From Clostridia bacterium (GTDB lineage Bacteria > Bacillota > Clostridia > Oscillospirales > Acutalibacteraceae), in the NCBI GenBank assembly GCA_017440965.1, contig JAFSGH010000002.1, positions 1-64,000 of the forward strand: a stretch of 64,000 bases of DNA, written 5' to 3'. The notes below the pieces were generated by a model that saw only the letters and a program-made list of their open reading frames with translations, did no database searches and had not been told where the DNA came from. Position 1 is the stretch's first letter; the number at the start of each line of letters is the position of its first letter. The position numbers and the translations under genes were made by a program. This document shows positions 43,359 through 53,231 of the stretch, one piece after another.

Positions 43359-44315
43359 TCAATAAAGCTCTGATAATTTATCAAGAATTATATCTATATT
43401 TTCCGTGCTGTGCTCAGTTTCCTTTGAATACAGCCTTGAAGCCTCCATAATCGGAAGAGAAGAGGAAAAAGCAATTGCAGAAGCTGTCAGCACGCTTAAG
43501 ATAATAAACAAGGCTCTGCCGTAAACATCGAGATCATTTACCGCCTTAAGATAGTACCTGTATACAAAATAGTCAAATACCCTGCTAAGCTCCTCAGAGT
43601 GCCTGCTCACAAGACTGAAAAAATCATCCGTTTCAGCAAGTGAGCATATTGCATTACTGAGAATTTCTTTCCAACTATCAGAAAGTATCTCGCAGTCATC
43701 CGAAAGTATCTTAAGATACTGCATTACAAGACTTTTATCAGGCAAAGACACTTCATTAATATAAAACAGATTTATCTCCTCTTCATCCCTTGCTGCAACC
43801 GTTAAAAGCAGCTTTACGGCATCAAGGATATTACCGTCAAAGCTCAATATCTCTTCTCTTGAAGAAATAAGATCTGAAAGCACTAAGTCATCACCGTTAT
43901 AAACGGGAACGGGATATATGTCTTTTTTCTTTTTCTGAGAAAAGATCAATTCCGCCGCCTTCGGGCAGGATAAGGACAGACTTATCTCACAAAAGCCGTC
44001 ATATTCTTCAAAAAACCTCGGATGAACACGGCAGATCTCACTTGTGTACTCTTCTCCAAGCTCAATATGAATATCGCAAAGCCCCGAAGAATTGAGAAAA
44101 GGACATCTGCCGTCAACAAGAGAAAAGCACTTATCCCCTTCACTGTCAGCTATAATACAGCTTCTTATTTTTTCGCCGAATAAGGAATCGGTATTCTTAT
44201 ATTTTTCATATGTTTCTTCATCAATTACTATTTCCCAGGCCTTACAGCAGCTGTCGGTACAAGCCCCTGCAAGACAGGTGAAATCTCCGTAATATGACGG
44301 ATAGTATTTATTCAT
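43359..44315 (-). CDS. FliB-family (flagellin lysine-N-methylase-like) Cys-rich protein
   Basis: This 318-residue protein has the FliB-type N-terminal signature YYGDFTCLAGACTDSCC followed by further cysteines in KCFSLVDGRCPFL, GLCDIHIELG, SEICRVHPRF and SLSCPKAA. These suggest an Fe-S cluster. FliB methylates flagellin lysines in Salmonella, but no flagellar gene is in the window and many Clostridia encode such proteins without flagella. GGAGG precedes the ATG. It appears co-transcribed with the egsA-like gene. Confidence 0.82.
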   Translation of the reverse strand: MNKYYPSYYGDFTCLAGACTDSCCKAWEIVIDEETYEKYKNTDSLFGEKIRSCIIADSEGDKCFSLVDGRCPFLNSSGLCDIHIELGEEYTSEICRVHPRFFEEYDGFCEISLSLSCPKAAELIFSQKKKKDIYPVPVYNGDDLVLSDLISSREEILSFDGNILDAVKLLLTVAARDEEEINLFYINEVSLPDKSLVMQYLKILSDDCEILSDSWKEILSNAICSLAETDDFFSLVSRHSEELSRVFDYFVYRYYLKAVNDLDVYGRALFIILSVLTASAIAFSSSLPIMEASRLYSKETEHSTENIDIILDKLSELY

Positions 44316-44543
44316 TGCTTTTCCTCCGTGAAGACGCTTTCAGGACGCCTTCGGAAAGTCCTTCTCCGGAAAAGCTTTTTCATCGGAGGGATAATATCAT
44401 TTTGGTTTACCGCAAGAAAACGGATTCGCAGTACGCCGGTAACGACCGTTTTCGGTAAGTCCTCCGGGGAAAGCTTGCTTTTTGTTCACAGGGACATATG
44501 ATCCTTGGTCTTTTCGGAAGGAATTTCCTATAATGCAAAAAAA
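44316..44543 (-). other. Structured intergenic region upstream of the FliB-like gene
   Basis: This 228-bp stretch is richer in G+C than other gaps and carries several short inverted repeats, for example ACCG-AAAA-CGGT and CGGT-CGTT-ACCG near 44440-44460, and CCTCCG/CGGAGG pairs near 44325-44390. A 22-codon Arg-rich frame from 44383 (MKKLFRRRTFRRR) ends in a TGA overlapping the FliB-like ATG. No promoter is obvious. It could be a structured leader, a leader peptide or a dispersed repeat. Confidence 0.4.
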
Positions 44544-44566
44544 GCGCCATGTAAAAAACACGGCGC
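44537..44566 (-). terminator. Terminator of pfkA
   Basis: An 8-bp stem with one G-U pair (44544-44551 with 44559-44566) is followed on the minus strand by a run of seven U. Confidence 0.85.
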
Positions 44567-44572
44567 AATAAA

Positions 44573-45562
44573 TCAGATGGATATCTCCATTGCTGTATCA
44601 TAAAGTGCGAGGTCGATAGACTTATGCATATTAAGAGCTTCTACAATTTCAAAATCAACGATCTTTTCCTTCTGCATAGCAACAACGCGGTTACCGATAC
44701 CGTCAAGAAGAAGATGTGCTGCATATGAACCCATCTGGCTTCCGACAACTCTGTCCTTTACTGAGGGAGAGCCGCCTCTCTGAACGTGACCGAGAACGGT
44801 TGCTCTTGATTCAACACCGAGATTATGCTCAATGTACTTTGCAAGTGAAGATACACCGTTGATGCCCTGAGCTACAAGCTTATCATTTACACCCTCGGCA
44901 ACAACGATAATGAAGTGACGCTTGCCTGTTTTCTGAGTTCTTCTCATTCTTTCAAGAATATCTCTTTCAATATCAAATTCAAGCTCGGGAATGAGAATAG
45001 CTGTAGCACCGACAGCAATACCTGCATTAAGAGCAAGGAAGCCTGCGCGTCTGCCCATAACCTCAACTACTGTGCAACGGTCGTGTGATTCACTTGTATC
45101 TCTGATCTTATCAACCATATCCATAATGGTATTAAGACAGGTATCATAGCCTATTGTATAGTCACAGCAAGCAATATCGTTGTCAATGGTTCCGGGAACA
45201 CCTACGCAATTGATACCTCTTACGCTAAGGTCTCTTGCGCCCTTAAAGGAGCCGTCACCGCCGATAACAACAATACCCTCAATGCCGTTATCCTTACAGA
45301 TCTTAATAGCCTCCTGCATACCTTCTTCTGTGCAGAATTTCCTGCTTCTTGCAGAGTGAAGGATAGTACCGCCGCGATGGATGATGTCGGAAACGCTTCT
45401 GATATTCATCTCATACATATCGCCTTCCATAAGTCCTGCATATCCTCTTCTGATACCGAGAACTTTTACACCGTTTTCACAGCCTGTTCTTACTACTGCT
45501 CTGATGGCAGCGTTCATACCGGGAGCATCTCCGCCGCTTGTCAAAACTGCAATTTTTTTCAT
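44573..45562 (-). CDS. pfkA: ATP-dependent 6-phosphofructokinase
   Basis: This 329-residue glycolytic enzyme phosphorylates fructose-6-phosphate. Motifs are LTSGGDAPGMNAA, the ATP site VIGGDGSFKGA (GGDG marks ATP use over pyrophosphate), the catalytic PGTIDND and the substrate site EVMGRRAGFLAL. AGGAGGAAA precedes the ATG. It has its own promoter with a hairpin in the leader and is separated from dnaE by a terminator. Confidence 0.96.
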   Translation of the reverse strand: MKKIAVLTSGGDAPGMNAAIRAVVRTGCENGVKVLGIRRGYAGLMEGDMYEMNIRSVSDIIHRGGTILHSARSRKFCTEEGMQEAIKICKDNGIEGIVVIGGDGSFKGARDLSVRGINCVGVPGTIDNDIACCDYTIGYDTCLNTIMDMVDKIRDTSESHDRCTVVEVMGRRAGFLALNAGIAVGATAILIPELEFDIERDILERMRRTQKTGKRHFIIVVAEGVNDKLVAQGINGVSSLAKYIEHNLGVESRATVLGHVQRGGSPSVKDRVVGSQMGSYAAHLLLDGIGNRVVAMQKEKIVDFEIVEALNMHKSIDLALYDTAMEISI

Positions 45563-45603
45563 TTATTTTTCCTCCTGAGAGATATTTATTAAATAAATCT
45601 GTT

Positions 45604-45635
45604 TACGGCACAAAGAAAAATCACAGCGTGCCGTA
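45604..45635 (-). promoter_or_regulatory. Inverted repeat in the pfkA leader
   Basis: Perfect 8-bp arms TACGGCAC (45604-45611) and GTGCCGTA (45628-45635) are 16 bp apart, at about +15 to +46 of the pfkA transcript. They could be a repressor site or an RNA hairpin about 40 nt before the start codon. Confidence 0.55.
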
Positions 45636-45656
45636 TATATAAAATGTAATAAATAT

Positions 45657-45685
45657 AATATATTCAAAACGGAAGATAATGTCAA
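45657..45685 (-). promoter_or_regulatory. Promoter of pfkA
   Basis: TTGACA (-35, 45680-45685) and TATATT (-10, 45657-45662) are 17 bp apart on the minus strand. Confidence 0.8.
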
Positions 45686-45704
45686 CCTTTATTTACTTTA
45701 TCAG

Positions 45705-45745
45705 ACAAAAAAGGCTGTTTTTATCTCAGGTCTCAGCCCTTTTTG
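45705..45745 (-). terminator. Terminator of dnaE and the upstream gene block
   Basis: GGCTG/CAGCC arms (45713-45717 with 45734-45738), extended by A-T pairs on both sides, are followed on the minus strand by six U just after the dnaE stop codon. Confidence 0.75.
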
Positions 45746-45752
45746 TAAAGCC

Positions 45753-48700
45753 TTATATTCTCAGAACAACATTGCTTTCGCCGAGAAGCTTTTTAAGACC
45801 TGCTATCAGCTCGGGGTTATTTTCCGTTGTGATGCCCGTTGCAAAATCATACTTTTTCGTATCCTCAAAATACAGAATAAGAGGTAAACTGCCCTCAAAT
45901 ATCGAGCACATCTTCTTTGCACGGAAGGTGTCTGCACTCTCAACAGAGGATATACGAAGAAACAGTCCCTTATTTGACTTCTTCTGCGTATTATTACTGC
46001 TCTGAGAATCTGAGACAGCAGGGGCAGGCCTTTTTTCGGGCTGAGCCGTTTTTTCATAGGCAGTGTACGCACTCTGCTTCAGACGGTAATCAGCATCAGG
46101 GAGCTTATAATTCTGAAGATAAGCTTCATCATCAGGTATCTCGCTGAGAGGAACGACCTCCTCGCAAAGAAGCTTCGGTATTTCATCGTCTCTTAATGAT
46201 ACCTTACCTGTCAGAAGAACTATCTCATCCTCAATGAAGAACTGTCCGTAGCTGTCAAACTTTTTCGGAAAAACAAGGACCTCAACACTTCCGTAGACAT
46301 CCTCCATAGTAAGAAATGCCATAGTGGTATCATTCTTTGTTATCTTCTTTCTTACCGTAGCAAGAATGCCGAGAAGCCTTACCTTGTCTCCATCCTTATA
46401 AGGAGAATCGGGCTCAGAAACGGAGGAAGCAACGATATCTGCAGTTTTTGCACTGCCGAGACTGTTTGCAAGTCTTACATGCTCGCTCATAGGATGGCCT
46501 GACATATAAAGACCTGTGGTCTCCTTTTCCATAGCAAGCTTCTGCTTCTGCGGAAATTCCTTCACATCGGGGGGAACGGGCTCAACTGCCTTTGCAAGCG
46601 CAGAGCCGAGATCAAACAAGCCTATCTGACCTTCTATCTTTCCCTTTTTATCATTTTCAAGGGATGTCAGTATCTCATCGATAAGCCGGAACATCTGATT
46701 ACGGTTAAGACCGAAGCAATCGAGAGCACCGCTCTTTATGAGATTTTCAAGGGCTCTTCTGTTAAGCTCCTTGCCGTAGCAGCGCTTACAGAAGGTGTAA
46801 TAGGATTCAAAGGGACCGTTAGCCTCCCTTTCGGAAATGATCTCCTTGATTATACCGCTGCCGAGATTCTTTATGGCAAGAAGACCGAAGCGGACATTAT
46901 CACCGACAACGGTAAACTTCTCATCGGATTCATTTACACTTGGCGGTAATACCTTGAAGCCTAAGTTGGTCTGGCATTCATTTATGTAGCCTACGACCTT
47001 ATCGGTATTATCAAGAACGGACGTAAGCATAGCCGCCATAAATTCCTGAGGATAATAGCAGCGAAGCCAGGCAGTCTGATAAGTAACAAGAGCATATGCC
47101 GCCGAATGTGATTTATTGAAGGCGTAGGATGCGAATGATGCCATATCGTCGAAGATGGCATTCGCCGCCTGCTCAGAGATACCTCTTTTAAGACAGCCGT
47201 CACATTTTGAGCCGCCGTCCGTTCCGTCAGAGCCGTAAAGGAAGAATTTTCTCTGCTGCTCAAGAACATCAGCCTGCTTCTTTGCAACTGCTCTTCGCAC
47301 CATATCTGCGGCACCGAGAGAATATCCCGCAAGCTCACGGAATATCTGCATAACCTGCTCCTGATAAACTATAGTACCGTAGGTAACATCAAGAATAGGC
47401 TTAAGCTCGGGGGTATGGTATTTGATATGCTCGGGATCCTGTCTGTTTGCAAGATATGCGGGGATAAAGTCCATAGGACCGGGACGGTAAAGAGCGATAA
47501 CAGCGATTATATCTTCAAGATTATGAGGCTGCATATTGATCATCAGAGATCTGATACCGCCGGATTCGCACTGGAACACGCCGAAGGTACCGCCTTCGCC
47601 CAGCATCTTATATACATTCTGATCGTCAACATCGATCTTCATAATATCAATGTCGGGATCTTTTTTTCTTATCATTTTAACGGCATCATCAATAACCGTA
47701 AGAGTACGAAGCCCGAGGAAGTCCATCTTAAGAAGTCCGAGCGCCTCTACCCATCCTTTATAATACTGTGTAACAACAGAGTTTCCGCTCTTGAACAGGG
47801 GCACATATTCATCAACCGGCTTATCGCAGATAACGACACCTGCCGCGTGCATACCCGTATTACGGGGCATACCTTCAATTTTTATAGATGTATCGATGAC
47901 CTTTTTTACAAGAGCATTACCGTCATACATCTTTTTGAGCTCCTGATTTGACTGAAGAGCCTTTTCTATGGTCATTCCCAATTCCTGAGGGATCTCCTTC
48001 TGAATGGCAGTGCATTCGGCAACTGACATTCCGAGGACCTTGCCGACATCACGGACGGCTCCTCTTGCGGCAAGAGTACCGAAGGTGGCTATCTGCGAAA
48101 CGTGGTCTGCTCCGTAGCGCCGTACAACATAGTCGATGACCTCCTGTCTTCTTTCATAACAGAAGTCGATATCGAAGTCGGGCATACTGACTCGCTCGGG
48201 ATTCAAAAATCTTTCAAAAAGGAGAGAATAACGCATCGGATCTATATCCGTGATTCCGCAGGTGAATGCGGCGATACTGCCCGCACCGGAGCCTCGTCCC
48301 GGTCCGACGGGAATTCCGACGCTTTTTGCATAGTTGATATAATCCCATACTATAAGGAAATAGTCGATAAAGCCCATCTGATTTATAATGCCCAGCTCAT
48401 AATTGAGTCTGTCCATATATTCCTGAGGGTAATTCTCGCCGTAGCATCTTACCATTCCCTTATAACAAAGGTCCGAGAAATATTCAAAGTGATCGCGGTT
48501 ATCGGGCACTTCAAATATGGGAAGCTTGGTATTGCCGAATTCAAATTCCACGTGGCAGCGCTCGGCAATCTTATTTGTATTTGAAATTGCCTCGGGCACA
48601 TCGGGGAAAAGAGCGAGCATCTCGTCTCCGGACTTTACATAAAACTCCTCTGTTTCAAAGCCCATTCCCGTATCTTCTTCGATTGTATGCTTGGTTGCGA

Positions 48701-49370
48701 TACAGACAAGTATCTTTTGTATCTCAGCATCCTCTTTTGTTATGTAATGGGCGTCGTTTGTTGCAACAAGAGGAATATCCAGCTCTCTTGCAAGCTGAAT
48801 TATCTTGGGATTTGAAAGCTGCTGATCCTTGATTCCGTGATCCTGTATCTCAAGGAAGTAATTATCCTTACCAAAAACTCCCTGATACCAGAGTGCGATC
48901 TCTCTTGCCTTTTCATAGTCACCGTTAAGAATTGCCTGGGGTATCTCACCTGCAAGGCAGGCTGAAAGACAGATAAGTCCCTCGTGATACTTCTCAAGAA
49001 GCTCCTTATCGACTCGGGGCTTTGTGTAAAAGCCTTCTGTCCAGGCAGCCGAGACCATTTTGATAAGATTCTGATATCCGGTCTGATTTTCCGCAAGAAG
49101 CACAAGATGGTATCTTTCATTATCAAGTCCGTGTACCTTATCAAATCTTGTTCTCTGCGCAACATATACCTCACAGCCGATGATACCGTTTATTCCTTCA
49201 GCCTTGCAGGCCTTATAAAAATCAACGGCACCGTACATTACACCGTGGTCGGTCATCGCAATACTGGTCATTCCAAGCTCTTTTACACGCTTGATAAGAG
49301 GCTTGATCCTGCAGGCACCGTCAAGGAGTGAATATTCAGTATGTATATGTAAGTGAGTAAATTCTGTCAT
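45753..49370 (-). CDS. dnaE: DNA polymerase III subunit alpha
   Basis: This 1205-residue protein is a full-length DnaE replicative polymerase. It has an N-terminal PHP domain (HLHIHTEYSLLDG), the polymerase core with GPGRGSGAGS and the metal-binding DFDIDF, a helix-hairpin-helix region (RNQMFRLIDE neighbourhood) and a C-terminal OB fold (KVRLLGILATVRKK). The ATG begins one base after the araD stop and its ribosome site (AAGGAAAA) lies inside the araD coding end, so translation is probably coupled to araD. Confidence 0.96.
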   Translation of the reverse strand: MTEFTHLHIHTEYSLLDGACRIKPLIKRVKELGMTSIAMTDHGVMYGAVDFYKACKAEGINGIIGCEVYVAQRTRFDKVHGLDNERYHLVLLAENQTGYQNLIKMVSAAWTEGFYTKPRVDKELLEKYHEGLICLSACLAGEIPQAILNGDYEKAREIALWYQGVFGKDNYFLEIQDHGIKDQQLSNPKIIQLARELDIPLVATNDAHYITKEDAEIQKILVCIATKHTIEEDTGMGFETEEFYVKSGDEMLALFPDVPEAISNTNKIAERCHVEFEFGNTKLPIFEVPDNRDHFEYFSDLCYKGMVRCYGENYPQEYMDRLNYELGIINQMGFIDYFLIVWDYINYAKSVGIPVGPGRGSGAGSIAAFTCGITDIDPMRYSLLFERFLNPERVSMPDFDIDFCYERRQEVIDYVVRRYGADHVSQIATFGTLAARGAVRDVGKVLGMSVAECTAIQKEIPQELGMTIEKALQSNQELKKMYDGNALVKKVIDTSIKIEGMPRNTGMHAAGVVICDKPVDEYVPLFKSGNSVVTQYYKGWVEALGLLKMDFLGLRTLTVIDDAVKMIRKKDPDIDIMKIDVDDQNVYKMLGEGGTFGVFQCESGGIRSLMINMQPHNLEDIIAVIALYRPGPMDFIPAYLANRQDPEHIKYHTPELKPILDVTYGTIVYQEQVMQIFRELAGYSLGAADMVRRAVAKKQADVLEQQRKFFLYGSDGTDGGSKCDGCLKRGISEQAANAIFDDMASFASYAFNKSHSAAYALVTYQTAWLRCYYPQEFMAAMLTSVLDNTDKVVGYINECQTNLGFKVLPPSVNESDEKFTVVGDNVRFGLLAIKNLGSGIIKEIISEREANGPFESYYTFCKRCYGKELNRRALENLIKSGALDCFGLNRNQMFRLIDEILTSLENDKKGKIEGQIGLFDLGSALAKAVEPVPPDVKEFPQKQKLAMEKETTGLYMSGHPMSEHVRLANSLGSAKTADIVASSVSEPDSPYKDGDKVRLLGILATVRKKITKNDTTMAFLTMEDVYGSVEVLVFPKKFDSYGQFFIEDEIVLLTGKVSLRDDEIPKLLCEEVVPLSEIPDDEAYLQNYKLPDADYRLKQSAYTAYEKTAQPEKRPAPAVSDSQSSNNTQKKSNKGLFLRISSVESADTFRAKKMCSIFEGSLPLILYFEDTKKYDFATGITTENNPELIAGLKKLLGESNVVLRI

Positions 49371-49371
49371 T

Positions 49372-50070
49372 TTATTTTCCTTGTCCGTAATATGCGTTTT
49401 TGCCGTGCTTTCTCATATAATGCTTATTGAGAAGATATGAAGGAATAGCTACTATCTCAGGATTGAGACGAAGAGTCTTGAGAGCCATTTCAGCGACTAT
49501 TTCAAGTGTACCTGCATTCTTTGCCGCATCCTTTGCCGATTTTCCCCATGTAAAAGGACCGTGAGAGCGTACAAGCACTGCAGGAACGGCATTTTCATCG
49601 ATATTATTATCTCTGAAATGAGAGACGATAACATCTCCCGTGCTCTTTTCATATTCACCGTTTACTTCACTGTCGGTAAGCTCTCTTGCACAGGGGACCT
49701 CACCGAAGCAGAAATCCGCGTGAGTCGTGCCGAGAGCAGGAACGGGAATTCCGGCCTGAGCGAATGCAACGGCATTTATCGAATGAGAATGAACAACACC
49801 GCCGATATCGGGGAAATTACTGTATAAGACAGCGTGCGTTGCGGTATCGGAGGAGGGATTATACTCCCCCTCCACTTTATTTCCGTCAAAATCAACTATT
49901 ACCATCATTTCGGGAGTAAGCTCTTCATACTCCACTCCCGAGGGCTTTATGGCGAAAACTCTTTTTTCTCTGTCGCATTCCGAGGCATTACCCCAGGTAA
50001 AGGGCGCAATACCTAATTTATAAAGCATCATATTGGCTTTGTAAGCCTTTTCTTTAATTTCTTTATACAT
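49372..50070 (-). CDS. araD: L-ribulose-5-phosphate 4-epimerase
   Basis: This 232-residue class II aldolase-fold enzyme converts L-ribulose-5-phosphate to D-xylulose-5-phosphate. Zinc ligands appear in VVHSHSINAVAFA and a late His in VRSHGPFTWG; the N-terminal TWGNASECD and KPSGVEY are typical. It lies one base after araA and one base before dnaE and has only a weak AGAAAG ribosome site, consistent with coupled translation. Confidence 0.95.
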   Translation of the reverse strand: MYKEIKEKAYKANMMLYKLGIAPFTWGNASECDREKRVFAIKPSGVEYEELTPEMMVIVDFDGNKVEGEYNPSSDTATHAVLYSNFPDIGGVVHSHSINAVAFAQAGIPVPALGTTHADFCFGEVPCARELTDSEVNGEYEKSTGDVIVSHFRDNNIDENAVPAVLVRSHGPFTWGKSAKDAAKNAGTLEIVAEMALKTLRLNPEIVAIPSYLLNKHYMRKHGKNAYYGQGK

Positions 50071-50071
50071 A

Positions 50072-51541
50072 TTATTTCAGCTTTCTGATAAGATTTCCAA
50101 GCTCAAGCTCCTTGACGAAGGAATTGATCTCGGTATCCTTATTAATATAAACAAATTCTATATCAAGTATTCTTGCAAAATCTCTCATCATTTCAGCGGT
50201 AACATCGTAGCTTAATACGGAGTGATGAGCGGCACCTGCATATATCCAGGCTTCTGCGGATGTTTTAAGGTCAGGCATAGGCTTCCATAAAACGGCAGAT
50301 ACGGGAAGATTGGGAGTATCGTTTACCTGCTCAACGCATTCAACATCGTTTACTATCATACGAAGTCCGTCACCCATATCAACAAGTGAAACAACGATAG
50401 CAGAGCCCGGCTTTGACTTGAATACAAGTCTTGCGGGATCCTCTCTGTCACCTATTCCGAGGGGGAATACTCTGATCTCAGGCTTTGTTGCGGCAATAGT
50501 GGGACAGACTTCAAGCATATGTGCGCCCATTATCATTTCATTGCCGGGCTCAAAGTGATATGTATAGTCCTCCATAAAGGCGGTACCGCCTGACATATCC
50601 GAAGTCATAGCCTTGAGTATTCTTGTCATAGCGGCAACCTTCCAGTCACCCTCTGCACCGAAGCCGTAGCCCTTTGCCATAAGATCCTGAGAAGCAAGAC
50701 CGGGCAGCTGTCTGAGTCCCTGAAGATCCTCAAAGTTTGTATGGAAGGCTGTAAAACCTCTTTCATCCATAAACTTCTTTATTGCTATCTCTTCTCTTGC
50801 CTGATAACGGACAGCTTCAATATTATCCGTAGCGACAATATACTTTTCCTCATATTCCTTCATAAGAGCATCGATCTCAGCCTCAGTCACCTTTTCCGTA
50901 TAGGCAATGATATCGCCCACACCGTAATGCTCTATCTCCCAACCGAGCTTCATCTGAGCTTCGACCTTGTCGCCGTCGGTAACTGCAACGCTTCTCATAT
51001 TATCACTGATTCTGAGAACTCTCGTTCTGCGGCTTTCAAATACGCCTACAGCGGCTCTCATCCATACGGCAATTTCCTTTCTGAAGCCTTCATTTTCCCA
51101 ATGACCTGCAATGACCTTTCTCTTTGCATTCATTCTGGCACCGATGTATCCGTGCTCACGGTCACCGTGGGCACTCTGATTAAGATTCATAAAATCCATA
51201 TCGATGGTATTCCAGGGAATATCGCGGTTAAACTGAGTATTAAGATGAAGGTAGGGCTTCATCATCTTTGAGATGCCCGAGATCCACATCTTTGAGGGAG
51301 AGAAGGTATGCATCCATGTAATGATACCTGCACATTCGGGATCGTTATTTGCCTTTATAACAGCCTCTTCAATAGCCTTTGAGGTAGTGACACAGGGAAG
51401 GACAACAACGGTACAGGGAATAACGGGATCATTATTGAAGCCATCTGCCATAATTTTTGCGTGAGCGTCAACCTCTTTTAACGTCTCGTCTCCGTAAAGA
51501 TGCTGTGAGCCTACTAAAAAGTAAAACTTATAATTTTTCAT
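50072..51541 (-). CDS. araA: L-arabinose isomerase
   Basis: This 489-residue enzyme converts L-arabinose to L-ribulose. The N-terminal YFLVGSQHLYGDETL-like start (FLVGSQHLYGDE) is diagnostic, with WMHTFSPSKMWI, FGAEGDWKVAA and EDYTYHFEPGNE carrying active-site Glu and His residues. AAGGAGGAAGG precedes the ATG and overlaps the end of araB, 12 bp away. Confidence 0.96.
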   Translation of the reverse strand: MKNYKFYFLVGSQHLYGDETLKEVDAHAKIMADGFNNDPVIPCTVVVLPCVTTSKAIEEAVIKANNDPECAGIITWMHTFSPSKMWISGISKMMKPYLHLNTQFNRDIPWNTIDMDFMNLNQSAHGDREHGYIGARMNAKRKVIAGHWENEGFRKEIAVWMRAAVGVFESRRTRVLRISDNMRSVAVTDGDKVEAQMKLGWEIEHYGVGDIIAYTEKVTEAEIDALMKEYEEKYIVATDNIEAVRYQAREEIAIKKFMDERGFTAFHTNFEDLQGLRQLPGLASQDLMAKGYGFGAEGDWKVAAMTRILKAMTSDMSGGTAFMEDYTYHFEPGNEMIMGAHMLEVCPTIAATKPEIRVFPLGIGDREDPARLVFKSKPGSAIVVSLVDMGDGLRMIVNDVECVEQVNDTPNLPVSAVLWKPMPDLKTSAEAWIYAGAAHHSVLSYDVTAEMMRDFARILDIEFVYINKDTEINSFVKELELGNLIRKLK

Positions 51542-51553
51542 ATACCTTCCTCC

Positions 51554-53215
51554 TTAAACTGATTTCTTGATTTCCTTAAGACGCTTCATAACATCGTTTG
51601 CGCCTCTGCCGAAGTAATCGTGAAGTATCTTATATTCTGCATAAAGCTTGTCATAAACCTTAACGGCATCGGGGTTGGGCGTATATTTTGTATCAAGAAC
51701 CTTTCCGAGCTTTGAAGCGGCGGAGAAAACATCGTCATAGCCGCCGTTTTCCTTACCTGCGGCAACGCTTCCGAAAATAGCAGAGCCTAATGCACCGCCC
51801 TGATCGCTGCCTGCGATCTTGATGGGAAGGTTAAGAATATCGGAATAGATCTGCATCGTCATGGGATCTTTCTTTGCAATACCGCCTGCCGCATAGAATT
51901 CATTTACCTCAACGCCGTACTCACGGAAGGTCTCAATTATCATTCTTGTACCGTATGCGGTAGCCTCGATCAGAGCACGGTAGATCTCTTCAGGCTTTGT
52001 GAGAAGAGTCATACCGAGTATCATACCCGTAAGATCCACGTCTACAAGGCAGGAGCGGTTACCGTTCCACCAGTCGAGGGCAACAAGTCCGCTTTCGCCG
52101 GGCTTATACTTTTCAGCCTTTTCGCGAAGATATTTATGTATATTCATGCCCTTCTCCTTGGCATCCTCATAATAGGAAGCGGGAAGGCAGTTTTCGATAA
52201 ACCACTGGAAATGATCGCCTACACAAGACTGTCCTGCTTCATAGCCGAAAAATCCGGGAAGAATACCGTCCTCAACGACACCGCACATACCCTTTACCTG
52301 CTTCTCCTCATTGCCGAGAAGCATATGACAGGTGGATGTGCCCATAATTGCAAGCATCTTTCCTGCTTCTGCAATACCTGCAGCAGGAACGAATACGTGA
52401 GCGTCGATAATGGCTGTTGCAATGGCTGTACCCGCATTAAGACCAAGCTTTTCAGCCATAGCCTCTGTCAGTTCGCCTGCCTTTGAACCCATAGGAGAAA
52501 TATCCTCGGAAAGCTTTTCTTCAATTACATTTTCGAGTCTCGGATCAAGTGCCTTGAAGAAATCCTTTGAGGGATAACCTGTACGCTTGTTCCACATCTC
52601 CTTATAGCCTGCACAGCAGGAATTTCTGTTTTCCTTTCCGCAAAGCTGCCAGACTACCCAGTCGGCTGCCTCGATAAATGTATCAGCGGCATCATAAATT
52701 TCGGGAGCTTCATCAAGCACCTGCCAGATCTTGGGAATTGCCCATTCGGAGGATATCTTTCCGCCGTAGTTCTTAAGCCAGGGCTCGTTTCTCTCTTCGG
52801 CTATTGCATTGAGCTTATTTGCAAGATGCTGAGCAGCGTGATGCTTCCATAATTTTACATATGCGTGAGGTTCATCAGCGTATTCGGGGATAAAGCAAAG
52901 CGGAGTGCCGTCCTTTTTTGCGGGAAGAATGGTGCAGGCAGTAAAGTCAAGACCGATTCCGACAACATCATCCTTTGAAACGCCGCTTTCCTTCAATACT
53001 GCGGGAATGGTGTTATAAAGCACATCAAGATAATCCTGAGGATGCTGTAATGCCCAGTCAAAGCCTAATTTTTTGCCTGAGGGCAGACATTCCGACATAA
53101 CGGAATGAGGATATTCAAAAACGGAGGATGCAAGCTCCTCGCCTGTTTCATTATTAACGATAAGTGCTCTGCCTGACAAGGTGCCGTAATCGACACCGAT
53201 AGAATATTTTGCCAT
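51554..53215 (-). CDS. araB: Ribulokinase
   Basis: This 553-residue FGGY-family kinase phosphorylates L-ribulose. Motifs are [14 protein letters not shown] at the N-terminus, [20 protein letters not shown] and [17 protein letters not shown] residues ([13 protein letters not shown]) near the end. GAGAGGAAA precedes the ATG. It begins 16 bp after the rqcH stop with no terminator between, so arabinose genes are embedded in a housekeeping block. No araR regulator or arabinose transporter is in the window. Confidence 0.95.
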   Translation of the reverse strand: MAKYSIGVDYGTLSGRALIVNNETGEELASSVFEYPHSVMSECLPSGKKLGFDWALQHPQDYLDVLYNTIPAVLKESGVSKDDVVGIGLDFTACTILPAKKDGTPLCFIPEYADEPHAYVKLWKHHAAQHLANKLNAIAEERNEPWLKNYGGKISSEWAIPKIWQVLDEAPEIYDAADTFIEAADWVVWQLCGKENRNSCCAGYKEMWNKRTGYPSKDFFKALDPRLENVIEEKLSEDISPMGSKAGELTEAMAEKLGLNAGTAIATAIIDAHVFVPAAGIAEAGKMLAIMGTSTCHMLLGNEEKQVKGMCGVVEDGILPGFFGYEAGQSCVGDHFQWFIENCLPASYYEDAKEKGMNIHKYLREKAEKYKPGESGLVALDWWNGNRSCLVDVDLTGMILGMTLLTKPEEIYRALIEATAYGTRMIIETFREYGVEVNEFYAAGGIAKKDPMTMQIYSDILNLPIKIAGSDQGGALGSAIFGSVAAGKENGGYDDVFSAASKLGKVLDTKYTPNPDAVKVYDKLYAEYKILHDYFGRGANDVMKRLKEIKKSV

Positions 53216-53231
53216 AACTTGTTTCCTCTCT

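Noticed and set aside
44407..44601. 64-codon minus-strand frame overlapping the pfkA terminator
   Set aside because: It begins within pfkA, crosses the terminator hairpin and matches nothing recognisable.
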